Assembly: GCF_902832885.1 (NCBI RefSeq)
Contig: NZ_CADFDK010000004.1
Coordinates: forward strand, 566,659-630,658
Direction: 5' to 3'
DNA length: 64,000 bases
Source of the DNA: Burkholderia seminalis DSM 23518
Lineage (GTDB): Bacteria > Pseudomonadota > Gammaproteobacteria > Burkholderiales > Burkholderiaceae
The number at the start of each line of letters is the position of its first letter. Position 1 is the first letter of the stretch. The translations under genes and the position numbers were made by a program. Shown here one piece after another: positions 8,092 through 15,994 of the stretch. The notes beneath the pieces are model-generated. The model was not told where the DNA came from. It was given only the letters and a program-made list of their open reading frames with translations, and searched no databases.

Positions 8092-8925
8092 GTGGAACGA
8101 CAGGATCCGGTATTCATTCAGGTTGGTGCGCTCGCGGACGGCTTCGCGCCGGAAGCGAACATCCTCGCGTCCGTCGACGCGCTCGCCGGGCGCACGCTCG
8201 TGCTCGGTGATGCAGCGGGCGCATGGCGCGTCTATTCGTTCGAGCCGGGCGCGCTGCAGTGGCGCGACGCGGCGACCGACACGGGCGGCCGCGAGCCGTG
8301 CCGCGTGACGCGGCTGCGCGAGGGGCTGTACTTCGTCGACTACATCGACACGGCTGCCCGCGCGACGTCGGTCAGTCTCGTGATCGATCTCGACCAGGGC
8401 GTATGGACGTCGGTCGTCGGCGTGCTGCCGACCGAAGCCGACACGCGCATCGACGCATTCACGCGCGTCGCGCGCGGGTTGCCGCTGACGGGCGTCGACG
8501 CGGCATTCCGGCACGGCACGCTCGGCGGCCACGCGCAGCCGGGGCCGCTGCATGCACCCACGCGCGAGTTGATCGGCAAGCGCACGATGTACCGTTACAG
8601 CCCGACCGAATGCTACGAGCACATCTACCTGAACGAGAACTTCTACGCGTGGCAGTGCCTGCAGGGCGTCGAAGGCGGGCTGGCCGATGTCGACCGCTGT
8701 CACTACTTCAGGATCGCCGACGCGCTGTATCTGTTCGTGTGGCGCGAAAAGGTGGTGCCGACGCTTGGCGTCGTCCTGATCGATCTCGCGCAGCGCAAGA
8801 CCGACGGCAAGATCTTCGGCTATCAGGGCGGCGATTTCGGGTCGCTGTCGAACTTCCAGATCGGCGCGTACGCGCAGGTGCTGAACGAAACCGTGCACCC
8901 GCTCGGCGGCGAGGCGCAGCGATGA
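8092..8925 (+). CDS. MoaF-like protein
   Basis: 277 residues from GTG 8092, chosen because GGGAGA stands 6-7 bases upstream. The translation has two similar halves of lipocalin-like beta strands: ASVDALAGRTLVLGD...WRVYSFEPG, and ELIGKRTMYRYSPTECYEHI...FYAWQCLQG, followed by VPTLGVVLIDL and DGKIFGYQGGDFG. This matches MoaF (molybdenum-cofactor-associated protein F) domain proteins, whose biochemistry is poorly known. It is the first gene of a two-gene operon, overlapping the next by 4 bases. Function is not established; the pairing with an oxidoreductase suggests a small-molecule-binding partner. Confidence 0.75.
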   Translation: MERQDPVFIQVGALADGFAPEANILASVDALAGRTLVLGDAAGAWRVYSFEPGALQWRDAATDTGGREPCRVTRLREGLYFVDYIDTAARATSVSLVIDLDQGVWTSVVGVLPTEADTRIDAFTRVARGLPLTGVDAAFRHGTLGGHAQPGPLHAPTRELIGKRTMYRYSPTECYEHIYLNENFYAWQCLQGVEGGLADVDRCHYFRIADALYLFVWREKVVPTLGVVLIDLAQRKTDGKIFGYQGGDFGSLSNFQIGAYAQVLNETVHPLGGEAQR

Positions 8926-9731
8926 ATGCGGTGCCGGGCAGCGGCCGCCTGCGCGCGGATTTCAGCGGGCGCGTCGTGCTCGTCACGGGCGCCGCGCAGG
9001 GGATCGGCGCGGCGATCGCACGCCGTTTCGCGGAGTCCGATGCGTTCGTCGCCGTCGCCGACCTGAACGGCGACGCGGCTGCCGCGCAGGCCGAAGCGCT
9101 GGCCCGCGCGGGCGGCGACGCGCGGGCGTACCGGGTCGACGCAGCCAGCCGGGACGAACTGGGCGCGCTCGTCGCGGCAGTCGAGCGCGACGGCGGCCGG
9201 CTCGATGTCGTCGTTCACAACGCCGCGTATTTTCCGCTGACGCCGTTCACGCACATCGACGAGCCGACGCTCGCGCGCACGCTGTCGGTCAACCTGTCGG
9301 CGCTGTTCTGGCTCGCGCAGGCCGCGTTGCCGGCGTTCGAGCGTGCGGGGGCGGGCCGGCTGCTCGTCACGTCGTCGGTGACGGGGCCGCGCGTCGCCTA
9401 TCCGGGGCTCGCGCATTACGCGGCGTCGAAGGCCGGCGTGAACGGCTTCATTCGCGCGGCGGCGCTGGAGCTTGCGCGTCGCAACGTGACGGTGAACGGC
9501 GTCGAGCCGGGAATGATCCGTACCCCGGCGGCCGGCAATCTCGGCGACGCGTCGGTCACGGCGCAGATCGCACGCGATATCCCGCTCGCGCGGATGGGCG
9601 AGCCGGAGGACATCGCGAACGCGATGCTGTTTCTCGCATCGGCCGACGCGGCGTACATCACGGGGCAGACGATCGTCGTCGACGGCGGGGCGACCTTGCC
9701 GGAAAGCGGTGCGGTGCTGGGAGACGCCTGA
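8922..9731 (+). CDS. Short-chain dehydrogenase/reductase
   Basis: 269-residue NAD(P)-dependent SDR. It shows the cofactor motif VLVTGAAQGIGAAIA (TGxxxGIG), the NAA motif (VVHNAAYF), catalytic Ser in TSSVTG, YAASKAG (Tyr/Lys) and the C-terminal GQTIVVDGGATLPE. An acidic residue after the second strand (ADLNGD) favours NAD(H). The ATG overlaps the MoaF-like stop (ATGA), so the two are co-translated. The substrate is unknown. It ends 105 bp before the convergent DapB-like gene. Confidence 0.9.
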   Translation: MNAVPGSGRLRADFSGRVVLVTGAAQGIGAAIARRFAESDAFVAVADLNGDAAAAQAEALARAGGDARAYRVDAASRDELGALVAAVERDGGRLDVVVHNAAYFPLTPFTHIDEPTLARTLSVNLSALFWLAQAALPAFERAGAGRLLVTSSVTGPRVAYPGLAHYAASKAGVNGFIRAAALELARRNVTVNGVEPGMIRTPAAGNLGDASVTAQIARDIPLARMGEPEDIANAMLFLASADAAYITGQTIVVDGGATLPESGAVLGDA

Positions 9732-9835
9732 CGGCGGGCGCGAACCGTCGCAAGCCGCCTCGGCGGGAAGGCCGCGGCCGGCAGGCGTGGCGGGCGTGGC
9801 GGGCGGCGTCACCGCTGGCCCGCCTGTCGCCGTGA

Positions 9836-10558
9836 CTACAGCCAGCCGTTGCGGATGAATTCGACGATCGAATACCGGCGGTTCTCGAGATCCTGTTGCA
9901 GGACGGCTTCGACGATGCGCGATACGCCGTCCGCGTAAGGGGTCGCGCCGTACACACGCGATTCGAGCCGCAGGCTGCATGCACCGTCGTCGATGTGTAT
10001 CCGGTGCACCGCATGGCGGCCGAGCTGATCGTCGGGGATGCCGAATTCGCCGCGCTGCACGTCCGGGTCGCGCACGGAGCGGATGTCCTCCGCCGGCACG
10101 CCGAGCGACTGGGCGATGCCGACGGCCGTGCCGGGGACGGACGTCTTGGCGGCCTGATGCGACTCGGTCAGGCTGATCTCGCAACCGCGAAACAGGTGGC
10201 CGCTGGTTTCCAGCATGCTCATGAACTTGAGCATCAGGATGTTCGTGTTCGGACAGAGCACGACCGGAAAATCGTGCGACGCGGTTTCGAGGTCGGAGCC
10301 GGTGGACAACTCGATGAGCGGCGACACGGTGGCGCGGCAGAACGCGATCGCGGCGGGGAGTTCGCGGCCGGAACCGGCGTGCACGACGATCGATCGGGCG
10401 TCGGTACGTCGGGCGTCGCTACGTCGGACGTCGGTACCTCGGGTGTCGGTTCGCGTGCTGTCCGCCCAGGGCAGCACGCGACAGATTGCCGGGTCGAGCG
10501 TGTGCGCATCGAGCAGTTCGTGGGCCAGCTTGCCGGTTCCTACGACGATTACTTGCAT
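9836..10558 (-). CDS. DapB-like reductase (dihydrodipicolinate reductase family)
   Basis: 240 residues. The N-terminus MQVIVVGTGKLAHELLDA is a Rossmann dinucleotide motif (GTGKLA). The C-terminal part ESHQAAKTSVPGTAVGIAQ aligns with the substrate loop of DapB (HHxxKxDxPSGTA), and GRHAVHRIHIDDGACSLRLE with its beta-sheet. However, the HH pair is ESHQ and DAPSG is reduced to SVPG, so true dihydrodipicolinate reductase activity is doubtful. An insert rich in Thr/Asp/Arg at about residues 34-53 is encoded by a 15-bp tandem repeat. The canonical dapB is not expected here. It may be a paralogue reducing another imine. Confidence 0.7.
   Translation of the reverse strand: MQVIVVGTGKLAHELLDAHTLDPAICRVLPWADSTRTDTRGTDVRRSDARRTDARSIVVHAGSGRELPAAIAFCRATVSPLIELSTGSDLETASHDFPVVLCPNTNILMLKFMSMLETSGHLFRGCEISLTESHQAAKTSVPGTAVGIAQSLGVPAEDIRSVRDPDVQRGEFGIPDDQLGRHAVHRIHIDDGACSLRLESRVYGATPYADGVSRIVEAVLQQDLENRRYSIVEFIRNGWL
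10400..10459. repeat. 15-bp tandem repeat (about 4 copies) inside the DapB-like gene
   Basis: Units GTCGGTACGTCGGGC, GTCGCTACGTCGGAC, GTCGGTACCTCGGGT and a degenerate GTCGGTTCGCGTGCT follow each other without gaps. 15 bp is five codons, so copy-number change would keep the frame and alter a surface loop of the protein (TRTDTRGTDVRRSDARRTD). Confidence 0.85.
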
Positions 10559-10709
10559 GGACTTGACGGGTTGGGATTCGGGATTCGGGCCGCGGTCGAC
10601 GCGGGCCGGCGGGTGGCCCGGTACGGCGGCGCGGCGCGCTGGCCTCGCGCATTATGCCCGGCCGTCCGCCTCCGTGCCGGCCGGGCCGTGCGCGAGACGT
10701 CGCGGCGCG

Positions 10710-11477
10710 TCAGCTTGCCGACGTGGTCGGCAGCCATGCATTCGCCGCATTCTGCGCGGCGAATTGCTTCGCGATCGAACGCGCGAGGCGGTCCGTATCG
10801 GAAGCCACCGTGTCGTGCTTTGCTTCCGACGCGCCATGCAGGCCGGCGCCGACTGCCGCCGACGTCGCGAGCCGGCCGGCCACCGCGCCCACTCCGGCGG
10901 TTTCGATCATGCCGGGCAGGTGGCCGCTGTTCGCGCTGGCCGAGAACGTGCCGAGCGGCTGCGCGATGCCGTGCGCCGGCTGAAACAGCACCGTGACCGA
11001 TGCGCCCACTTCGCTCTTGCCCGCGCCGAGCCCGATCAGGATGCGGCGGCGACGGTTGCCGGCGTCGATCGTGTCGAACCGGCCTTCGATCACCAGCGCG
11101 TCGCGGCCGTCGGGTACCGGGCCGCGCAGCGCGGGCATGCCCTGCGCCCGGAGTTCACGCACGAGCGCATCGGCGAGTTGATCGCGGGTCTTCAGCGCGC
11201 GCTGCTGGCGCTGTGCGTCGGCGGACGAACCGGTGGCGAGCGTCGCGAGCGTGTGGATCATTCCTCCGTCGACCTGGACGTCGGTGGTGCCCACGTCGAA
11301 CGCGGAGACGTAGACGACCTCGGCATGAACCCGCGGCAGCGTGCGGGCTGCCGGCGCGGCGGCCGTGGTCGTGGTTGCGGTCGATGCGCAACCGGTCATC
11401 GCGAGCGTGCCGGCAATCAGCGCGACGCGGGTCAGATGTTTGGCATGGGCGGCAAATGCGCGAAGGGAAGGGAACAT
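10710..11477 (-). CDS. DUF4410-like lipoprotein
   Basis: 255 residues. A signal peptide with lipobox LAMTGC (lipidated Cys about residue 30) is followed by a Thr/Ala linker and a globular domain: VHAEVVYVSAFDVG, DQLADALVRELRAQGMPALR, DALVIEGRFDTIDAGNRRRR and then ILIGLGAGKSEVGASVTV. This order (ligand-binding-like sheet, then GxGxxxS-type strands) fits DUF4410 proteins of the cell envelope. The C-terminal helix-rich part (RLARSIAKQFAAQNA) ends the chain. Monocistronic; role unknown. The family name is moderately sure, the lipoprotein call strong. Confidence 0.75.
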   Translation of the reverse strand: MFPSLRAFAAHAKHLTRVALIAGTLAMTGCASTATTTTAAAPAARTLPRVHAEVVYVSAFDVGTTDVQVDGGMIHTLATLATGSSADAQRQQRALKTRDQLADALVRELRAQGMPALRGPVPDGRDALVIEGRFDTIDAGNRRRRILIGLGAGKSEVGASVTVLFQPAHGIAQPLGTFSASANSGHLPGMIETAGVGAVAGRLATSAAVGAGLHGASEAKHDTVASDTDRLARSIAKQFAAQNAANAWLPTTSAS

Positions 11478-11648
11478 GTCGATCTCCGTGGTCTGGATGA
11501 AGGTGCCGATACCATCGCGGCATTCAGGAACGCGAACGATCGGAAGCGGGGCGTGATCGCTGGCGAGGGAGAGGGTTCATGCCGCTGCGCAACACGCAGG
11601 CGCAAGTATGCTGAGGTCGGGTGTCGCGCGCCACGCAGGAATTATGTC

Positions 11649-11682
11649 GGCGCATGTCACGCGCCGGTGCGCGACATGCGCC
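11649..11682. terminator. Strong hairpin after the histidine-kinase gene
   Basis: GGCGCATGTC / GACATGCGCC is a perfect 10-bp stem with a further GC-rich inner stem, just downstream of the kinase stop on the minus strand. There is no U-tract, so it may be an RNA-stabilising or Rho-assisted end, not an intrinsic terminator. Confidence 0.4.
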
Positions 11683-11704
11683 GCGCAGTCGGGCTGTCAG
11701 GCCG

Positions 11705-13051
11705 TCACGCCGACAGCGGCGGCCGGGCCGGCGCAGGCGGATCGAGCGGCAGCGCGACGACGGCCTCCAGGCCGCCGCCATCGCGGTCGCGAAACGTCAG
11801 CGAACCCCCGTGCAGGCGGGCGATCCGTTCGACGATCGCAAGGCCGAGCCCCGTGCCGCCGGCATGGCCGCGCGCGTTCGCGCCGCGGCTGAACGGTGCC
11901 TTCAGCCGTTCGAGTTCGGCGGCGCCGACGCCGTTGCCGCGATCGCTGACGACCGCATACGCGATGCCGTGCTCGGTCCAGGTCCGTACGCCGAGGCCCG
12001 TGCGACCGTAGACGACCGCGTTCTGCATCAGGTTCATCAGCAGCCGCATCAGGCCGATCGGGCGGAACGCAAACGCGGGCACGTCGCCGTCGTCGAATTC
12101 GAATGCGTGTCCGAGCCCCGCGAAATCCGCGACGAGCTGGCCGATCAGCGCATTCAGGTCGCCGGTTTGCGGGGTCTCGCGCTCGCCGCTGCCGGCGTAA
12201 TCCATGAATTGCTGCAGGATCGTATCGATCTGGTCGAGGTAGTGCTCGGTCGATGCGGTGAGCGTGTCGTGCGTGCCGCGCGGCAGCGCCATCGCGATCG
12301 CCAGGCGCAATTTCGTGAGCGGCGTGCGGATGTCGTGCGACACGCCGGCCAGCATCAGCGAGCGGGTTGCGTCCGCCTGTTGCAGCGCATCGGCCATCCT
12401 GTTGAACGCACGGCTCACGTCGGCGATTTCGGTCGGGCCGTCGGTGGGCAGCGGCGGCGGGCGTTCGCCCGCGCTGACTCGCTGCGCCGCGCGCGCCAGC
12501 GCGTCGAGCGGCCGGTTCAGGTGGAGCTGGATCAGGTAGCCGGTCAGCGCCGCGAGCAGCGCCAGCGCGACCGACAGCACGAGGGCCGTCGTGATGCCGC
12601 TCGCCTGTGCGTCGGCGGCCATCGGCAGCGGCACCCACACCGGCGAGCCGGCGGCATGGAGCCGGATCCACAGGCGTTCGTCGTCGCCCGACTGCCAGCG
12701 CGCCGGCAGGTCGGACGGCAGGTGGCGTTCGAGCGCCTGCATGAATACGTCGCGCTGCCAGGTGCGGAAGAAGGCCGCGAGGTCCGGCGCATGCGGCGGT
12801 GCCGCAGGCGGCGGCGAGGCCCGCCCGCCGAGGTGCACGACGAGCGCGCGGCCCGCATCGGGCGGCATGCCGGCGAGTGCCCGGTCGAGCAACTGCACGT
12901 AGTCGGAAAAGATGATCGACGCGCGCTCGATACGCGGACGCTGCACGTAGTGCAGCAGCACGCCGAGCGAACAGACGAGCGACAGCGCGACGAGCGCGAC
13001 CAGCAGCGCGATGTTGCGCGCGAGCAGCGAGCGCGGCAGCGGGATGCGCAT
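11705..13051 (-). CDS. Sensor histidine kinase (EnvZ-like)
   Basis: 448 residues. A transmembrane helix (residues about 10-35) and a periplasmic domain of about 140 residues are followed by a second helix (ITTALVLSVALALLAALTG), a HAMP domain and the H-box AGVSHDIRTPLTKLRLA (phospho-acceptor His). ATP-binding boxes follow: LLMNLMQNAVVYG (N), VVSDRGNGVG (G1) and HAGGTGLGLAIVE (G2). All catalytic boxes are intact. The ATG overlaps the regulator stop by one base (TGATG), so the two are translated together. The signal is not evident; nearby secreted and EF-hand genes suggest an envelope or cation cue. Confidence 0.93.
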   Translation of the reverse strand: MRIPLPRSLLARNIALLVALVALSLVCSLGVLLHYVQRPRIERASIIFSDYVQLLDRALAGMPPDAGRALVVHLGGRASPPPAAPPHAPDLAAFFRTWQRDVFMQALERHLPSDLPARWQSGDDERLWIRLHAAGSPVWVPLPMAADAQASGITTALVLSVALALLAALTGYLIQLHLNRPLDALARAAQRVSAGERPPPLPTDGPTEIADVSRAFNRMADALQQADATRSLMLAGVSHDIRTPLTKLRLAIAMALPRGTHDTLTASTEHYLDQIDTILQQFMDYAGSGERETPQTGDLNALIGQLVADFAGLGHAFEFDDGDVPAFAFRPIGLMRLLMNLMQNAVVYGRTGLGVRTWTEHGIAYAVVSDRGNGVGAAELERLKAPFSRGANARGHAGGTGLGLAIVERIARLHGGSLTFRDRDGGGLEAVVALPLDPPAPARPPLSA

Positions 13052-13764
13052 CACGATTCGACGCCGGCCACCAGCATGTAGCCGATGCCCCAGACCGTCT
13101 TGATGAAGCGCGGCTTGCCGGGATCGTCCTCGACGATCTGGCGCAGCCTCAGGATCTGCACGTCGACGCTGCGGTCGAGTGCGGCGTGGTCGCGGCCGCG
13201 CGCGCGGGCGAGCAGGTTTTCGCGGCTCACCGCGCGGTTCGGCGACGAACCGAGCGCATGCAACAGCAGCATCTGCGCCGAATGGATCTCGACGGGCACG
13301 CCGTCGCGCATCAGGGTTTGCTGGCCGACGTTGAACGTAAACGCGCCGAAACGCAAGCGCTGCGACGTGACCGTCGGTTCGCCGGCCGCCATTCTCTGCC
13401 GTCGCAACAGCGCACGGATGCGGGCCACGAGTTCGTCGGGGAGAAACGGCTTGGCCAGGTAATCGTCGGCACCCGTCTCCAGGCCGACGACCTTGTCCGC
13501 GGCGTCGCCTTTCGCGGTGAGCATCAGGATCGGCAGCGTCTGGCCTTCGGCGCGCAGGCGCCGGCACACGCTCAGGCCATCCTCGGGTTCCATCATCAGG
13601 TCGAGCACGAGCAGGTCGTACGGTTCGCGCTGCAGCAGGCGGTCGAGCCGCTTGCCGTCGGCCACCGCGCGCACCTGGAAGCCGTGGCCGGTCAGGAAGC
13701 GTTGCAGCATGTTGCGCAACTCGGCTTCGTCGTCGAGCACGACGATCCTGCAAGGCTGTTCCAT
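13051..13764 (-). CDS. OmpR-family response regulator
   Basis: 237 residues. The receiver domain has the acidic pair DDE near residue 11, the phosphorylated Asp in YDLLVLDLMM, the switch Thr in LMLTAKG and Lys in DYLAKPF. A C-terminal winged helix (LRFGAFTFNVGQQTLMRDG...NRAVSRENLLARARG...SVDVQILRLRQ, ending FIKTVWGIGYML) binds DNA. It is upstream of and overlapping the kinase, and 45 bp downstream of the EF-hand gene on the same strand. Confidence 0.94.
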   Translation of the reverse strand: MEQPCRIVVLDDEAELRNMLQRFLTGHGFQVRAVADGKRLDRLLQREPYDLLVLDLMMEPEDGLSVCRRLRAEGQTLPILMLTAKGDAADKVVGLETGADDYLAKPFLPDELVARIRALLRRQRMAAGEPTVTSQRLRFGAFTFNVGQQTLMRDGVPVEIHSAQMLLLHALGSSPNRAVSRENLLARARGRDHAALDRSVDVQILRLRQIVEDDPGKPRFIKTVWGIGYMLVAGVES

Positions 13765-13809
13765 TGGCTGCCTCCCGGTGCGTACTGCGGGGCCGCACGC
13801 GCGCCGCGA

Positions 13810-14115
13810 TCAGCGGGCCGCCATGCGCTGGCGCATGAAACCGGCGAGCTGCGAGAGCGTGACGTAGCCGTTGTGCTGCACGTCGATCTCGTCGAAATGC
13901 TGCGCGACCATCGGCATGCCCGCGGCGGCCTGCTCGCGGGTGAGCTTGCCGTCGTGCGTCGTGTTCGCGCTGGCGAAACGGGTCTGCAACTGCATCAGCG
14001 CATGTTCGGCGCGCAGGCCGCCAGCCGCCGCACCCGGCGGCACCTGCTGGGCCGACGCTGCTGCAGAAACGATACACAAAACGACGGCGGCAATCATCTT
14101 CTTGATGGACTTCAT
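13810..14115 (-). CDS. Secreted EF-hand protein
   Basis: 101 residues from ATG 14115, preceded by AAGGAGAAA. The signal peptide MKSIKKMIAAVVLCIVSAAA-SAQ is followed by two EF-hand-like loops, NTTHDGKLTREQ and DVQHNGYVTLSQ, separated by the helix that ends AQHFDEID. Calcium-coordinating positions are partly replaced (Thr, His), so affinity may be low. It lies between the repeat-rich protein gene and the response regulator on one strand, probably co-transcribed. Members of this group are periplasmic calcium-binding proteins of unknown use; a link with the kinase signal is inference. Confidence 0.82.
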   Translation of the reverse strand: MKSIKKMIAAVVLCIVSAAASAQQVPPGAAAGGLRAEHALMQLQTRFASANTTHDGKLTREQAAAGMPMVAQHFDEIDVQHNGYVTLSQLAGFMRQRMAAR

Positions 14116-14207
14116 GGGGTTTCTCCTTGCGTGGCTGACGGGTCTGCGCCGGCCGGGTGGGTTGATGAAACGGAATCGGGTGGAATGCGAAACGGGCTTC
14201 GGCGGAA

Positions 14208-15284
14208 TTACGCCCAGTGCGCGGGGACCCAGACGCGGCCGGCCCAGTGCGCGGGCACCCAGATGACGGCGCGCGGCGGGTGAGCGGCATAGACGGCGCG
14301 CGGGGCGGCGTACACGGCCCGGGGCAGCGGCGGCGCGAGGTACAGGACCTTCGGCGGCGGCGGTGCGACGTAGACGACGTGTGGCGCGGCGGCGACCACG
14401 ACGGCCTTCGGTGGCGCGACATGCACGACTTTCGGTGGGGGCGGCGGCGTGACGATGACGGCAGCCGGTGCGGGCGGCGGTGCCGCGGCCACGGCTGCGG
14501 CAGGTGCCGGCGCAGGCGCGGCAACGGCGACCGTGGCGGCTGCCGGTGGCGCGGCCACGATCACGGCGGCCGGCGGGGGCGGCGCGACAGGTACCGGTAC
14601 CGGCGCCGTCCCGCCTGCCACGACGACCGTACCGCCTGCCGCCGTGCCGCCGTGGATCACCGTCGTGCCGCCGGTCGACACCGTGCCGCCGTGGACGATC
14701 GTCGAGCCGCCCGACGTCGTTACGACACCCGGCGCCACGCGCGTCGCGCTGCCGGAACGGGTGACGCTCCCGCCGTCGGTGCCGGTCACGGTGCCCGAGC
14801 GCGAGCAGGTCGAACCCGCGCAGTTCGTCGATGCGGCGTGGCTGGCCGTGTTGCCGCCCGAACCCGTGATCGTGCCGCTCGACGTGTACTGCCCCGGGCC
14901 GTTGCGCGTCACGCTGCCGGACGTCGACGCGCTGCGGCCGTCCGAACCCGTCAGCGAACCGGTGTGCGAGCAGGTGCCGTCCGCGCAGCTCGTGTCGCCG
15001 CCGTGCTCGACCGAGCGCCCGTTCGGGCCGACGGCCGTGCCGCTGTTCGAGAACTGGCCGGGCGCGGTGCGCGTGACGGTGCCCGTATTGGTGGCGAGGC
15101 CGCCGCCAGGGCCGATCACGCCGCCGGCATGCGAGCAGCTGCCGCCGCCGCACGAGCCGGCATGCGCGCCGCTGTAGGTGCCGCGCGGCGTGTAGGCGGT
15201 GCCGTGGCCGGACCAGCCGGCGAAGGCCGGCGCGCTGGCGAGTGTGACGAGGGCGGCGGCGGTGACGAGGAAGCGGTTTTTCAT
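14208..15284 (-). CDS. Secreted repeat protein with Gly/Ser-rich repeats and Pro/Ala-rich tail
   Basis: 358 residues from ATG 15284 (MKNRFLVTAAALVTLASAPA, cleavage after AFA). Residues 45-200 hold three repeats, two of exactly 55 residues and one shorter, each opened by a Cys pair (CGGGSC, CADGTC, CAGSTC) followed by Gly/Ser/Thr-rich text with VTRxxPGQ and SGTxxG marks. Then come a Val/His/Gly-rich stretch, about 100 residues of Pro/Ala/Val, and a C-terminal tandem WVPAHWAGRVWVPAHWA like the YxWxPGHW motif of Burkholderiales envelope proteins. The composition suggests an extended, disulfide-studded surface or wall-spanning protein. Function unknown. First gene of a probable transcript running into the EF-hand and two-component genes. 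Confidence 0.8.
   Translation of the reverse strand: MKNRFLVTAAALVTLASAPAFAGWSGHGTAYTPRGTYSGAHAGSCGGGSCSHAGGVIGPGGGLATNTGTVTRTAPGQFSNSGTAVGPNGRSVEHGGDTSCADGTCSHTGSLTGSDGRSASTSGSVTRNGPGQYTSSGTITGSGGNTASHAASTNCAGSTCSRSGTVTGTDGGSVTRSGSATRVAPGVVTTSGGSTIVHGGTVSTGGTTVIHGGTAAGGTVVVAGGTAPVPVPVAPPPPAAVIVAAPPAAATVAVAAPAPAPAAAVAAAPPPAPAAVIVTPPPPPKVVHVAPPKAVVVAAAPHVVYVAPPPPKVLYLAPPLPRAVYAAPRAVYAAHPPRAVIWVPAHWAGRVWVPAHWA
14685..15152 (-). repeat. 165-bp coding repeats (3 copies)
   Basis: Three head-to-tail units (15152-14988, 14987-14823 and a shorter, diverged 14822-14685) encode the 55-residue Cys-pair modules. The first two have exactly equal length, which points to duplication followed by divergence. 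Confidence 0.7.
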
Positions 15285-15994
15285 CGGGTGTCCTTGCGGT
15301 TCGTTGCGGTGCACGCGGTGGCGTGGCGACGGGACGAACTTTAGGACGGCGACGCGCATCCGTCGCGTCATGAAAGATGTCGCGGTGTTACACGCGGCGC
15401 GGTGTTTTTCGGTACGACGAATGCGTGCGTCGGCCGCGTCGATCGCGGGCGTGCCGCACCAGGCAACGGATCACGGCGATGCAGTCACGAGCGGGGAGGT
15501 TTGACGGCAGGGGGCGGCACATCCAGTTCACGGCGCGCAAACGTGTCGCGGTGACATGCGGCGACATATTTGCCGACCGGTTCATGCATGCACCGCGCCG
15601 ATCCACATATGTCGTCCAGTCGCTGCCGATTCCATCGAACACCTGTTGCACACGCCGCCGGCCGGCTCAACCGCGACATACCACGACATACCGCGACATA
15701 CCGCGACATACCGCGACATACCGCGACATACCGCGACATACCGCGACATACCGCGACATACCGCGACATATTTTTCGCCGGACACGCACGCGTTCGCCTT
15801 CCGCCGGCCCGATCTCCAGTCCACACGCGTCCGCGACCGCTGCCGGCCGCGCGAACCCACTTCATCGCGACATACGGCGACATATTTCCTGCGTGGCCTT
15901 TCCGTTCCTTGCCCCCTACAGTGCATTCCATTCGACGCGACAGCGGCATGTGCTGCCCATGACGCGTCCGGCTCAACCGAAGGAAAGGCCCATC
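15285..15994. other. Long divergent intergenic region with CGACATA motifs
   Basis: 710 bp without a credible gene lie between the divergent repeat-protein gene and the hydroxylase gene. It holds a decamer array (15671-15770) and further copies of the same GCGACATA core outside it: 15561-15568 (GCGACATATTT) and two at about 15868-15888 (GCGACATACGGCGACATATT), plus ACATATGTCG at 15606. Translations through the array are period-driven and not considered genes. Confidence 0.75.
15671..15770. repeat. Ten tandem copies of the decamer CCGCGACATA
   Basis: Ten contiguous 10-bp units, nine identical and one (15681-15690) with a single G-to-A change. 10 bp is close to one DNA helical turn, so all units face the same side of the helix. 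There are no spacers, so it is not a CRISPR array. It lies about 225 bp upstream of the hydroxylase gene. Confidence 0.95.

Noticed and set aside
9836-10558. Aspartate dehydrogenase call for the DapB-like gene
   Set aside because: The C-terminal text aligns with DapB-type proteins (ESHQAAK-x-SVPGTA), not with aspartate dehydrogenases.
15671-15770. CRISPR array
   Set aside because: The units are 10 bp, contiguous and without spacers; no cas gene nearby.
15377-15994. Protein frames through the decamer array, on both strands (RDIPRHTATY-type repeats)
   Set aside because: Translations arise from the repeat period (10 bp gives a 10-codon cycle) and lack ribosome sites; hydroxylase start at 15995 is well supported.
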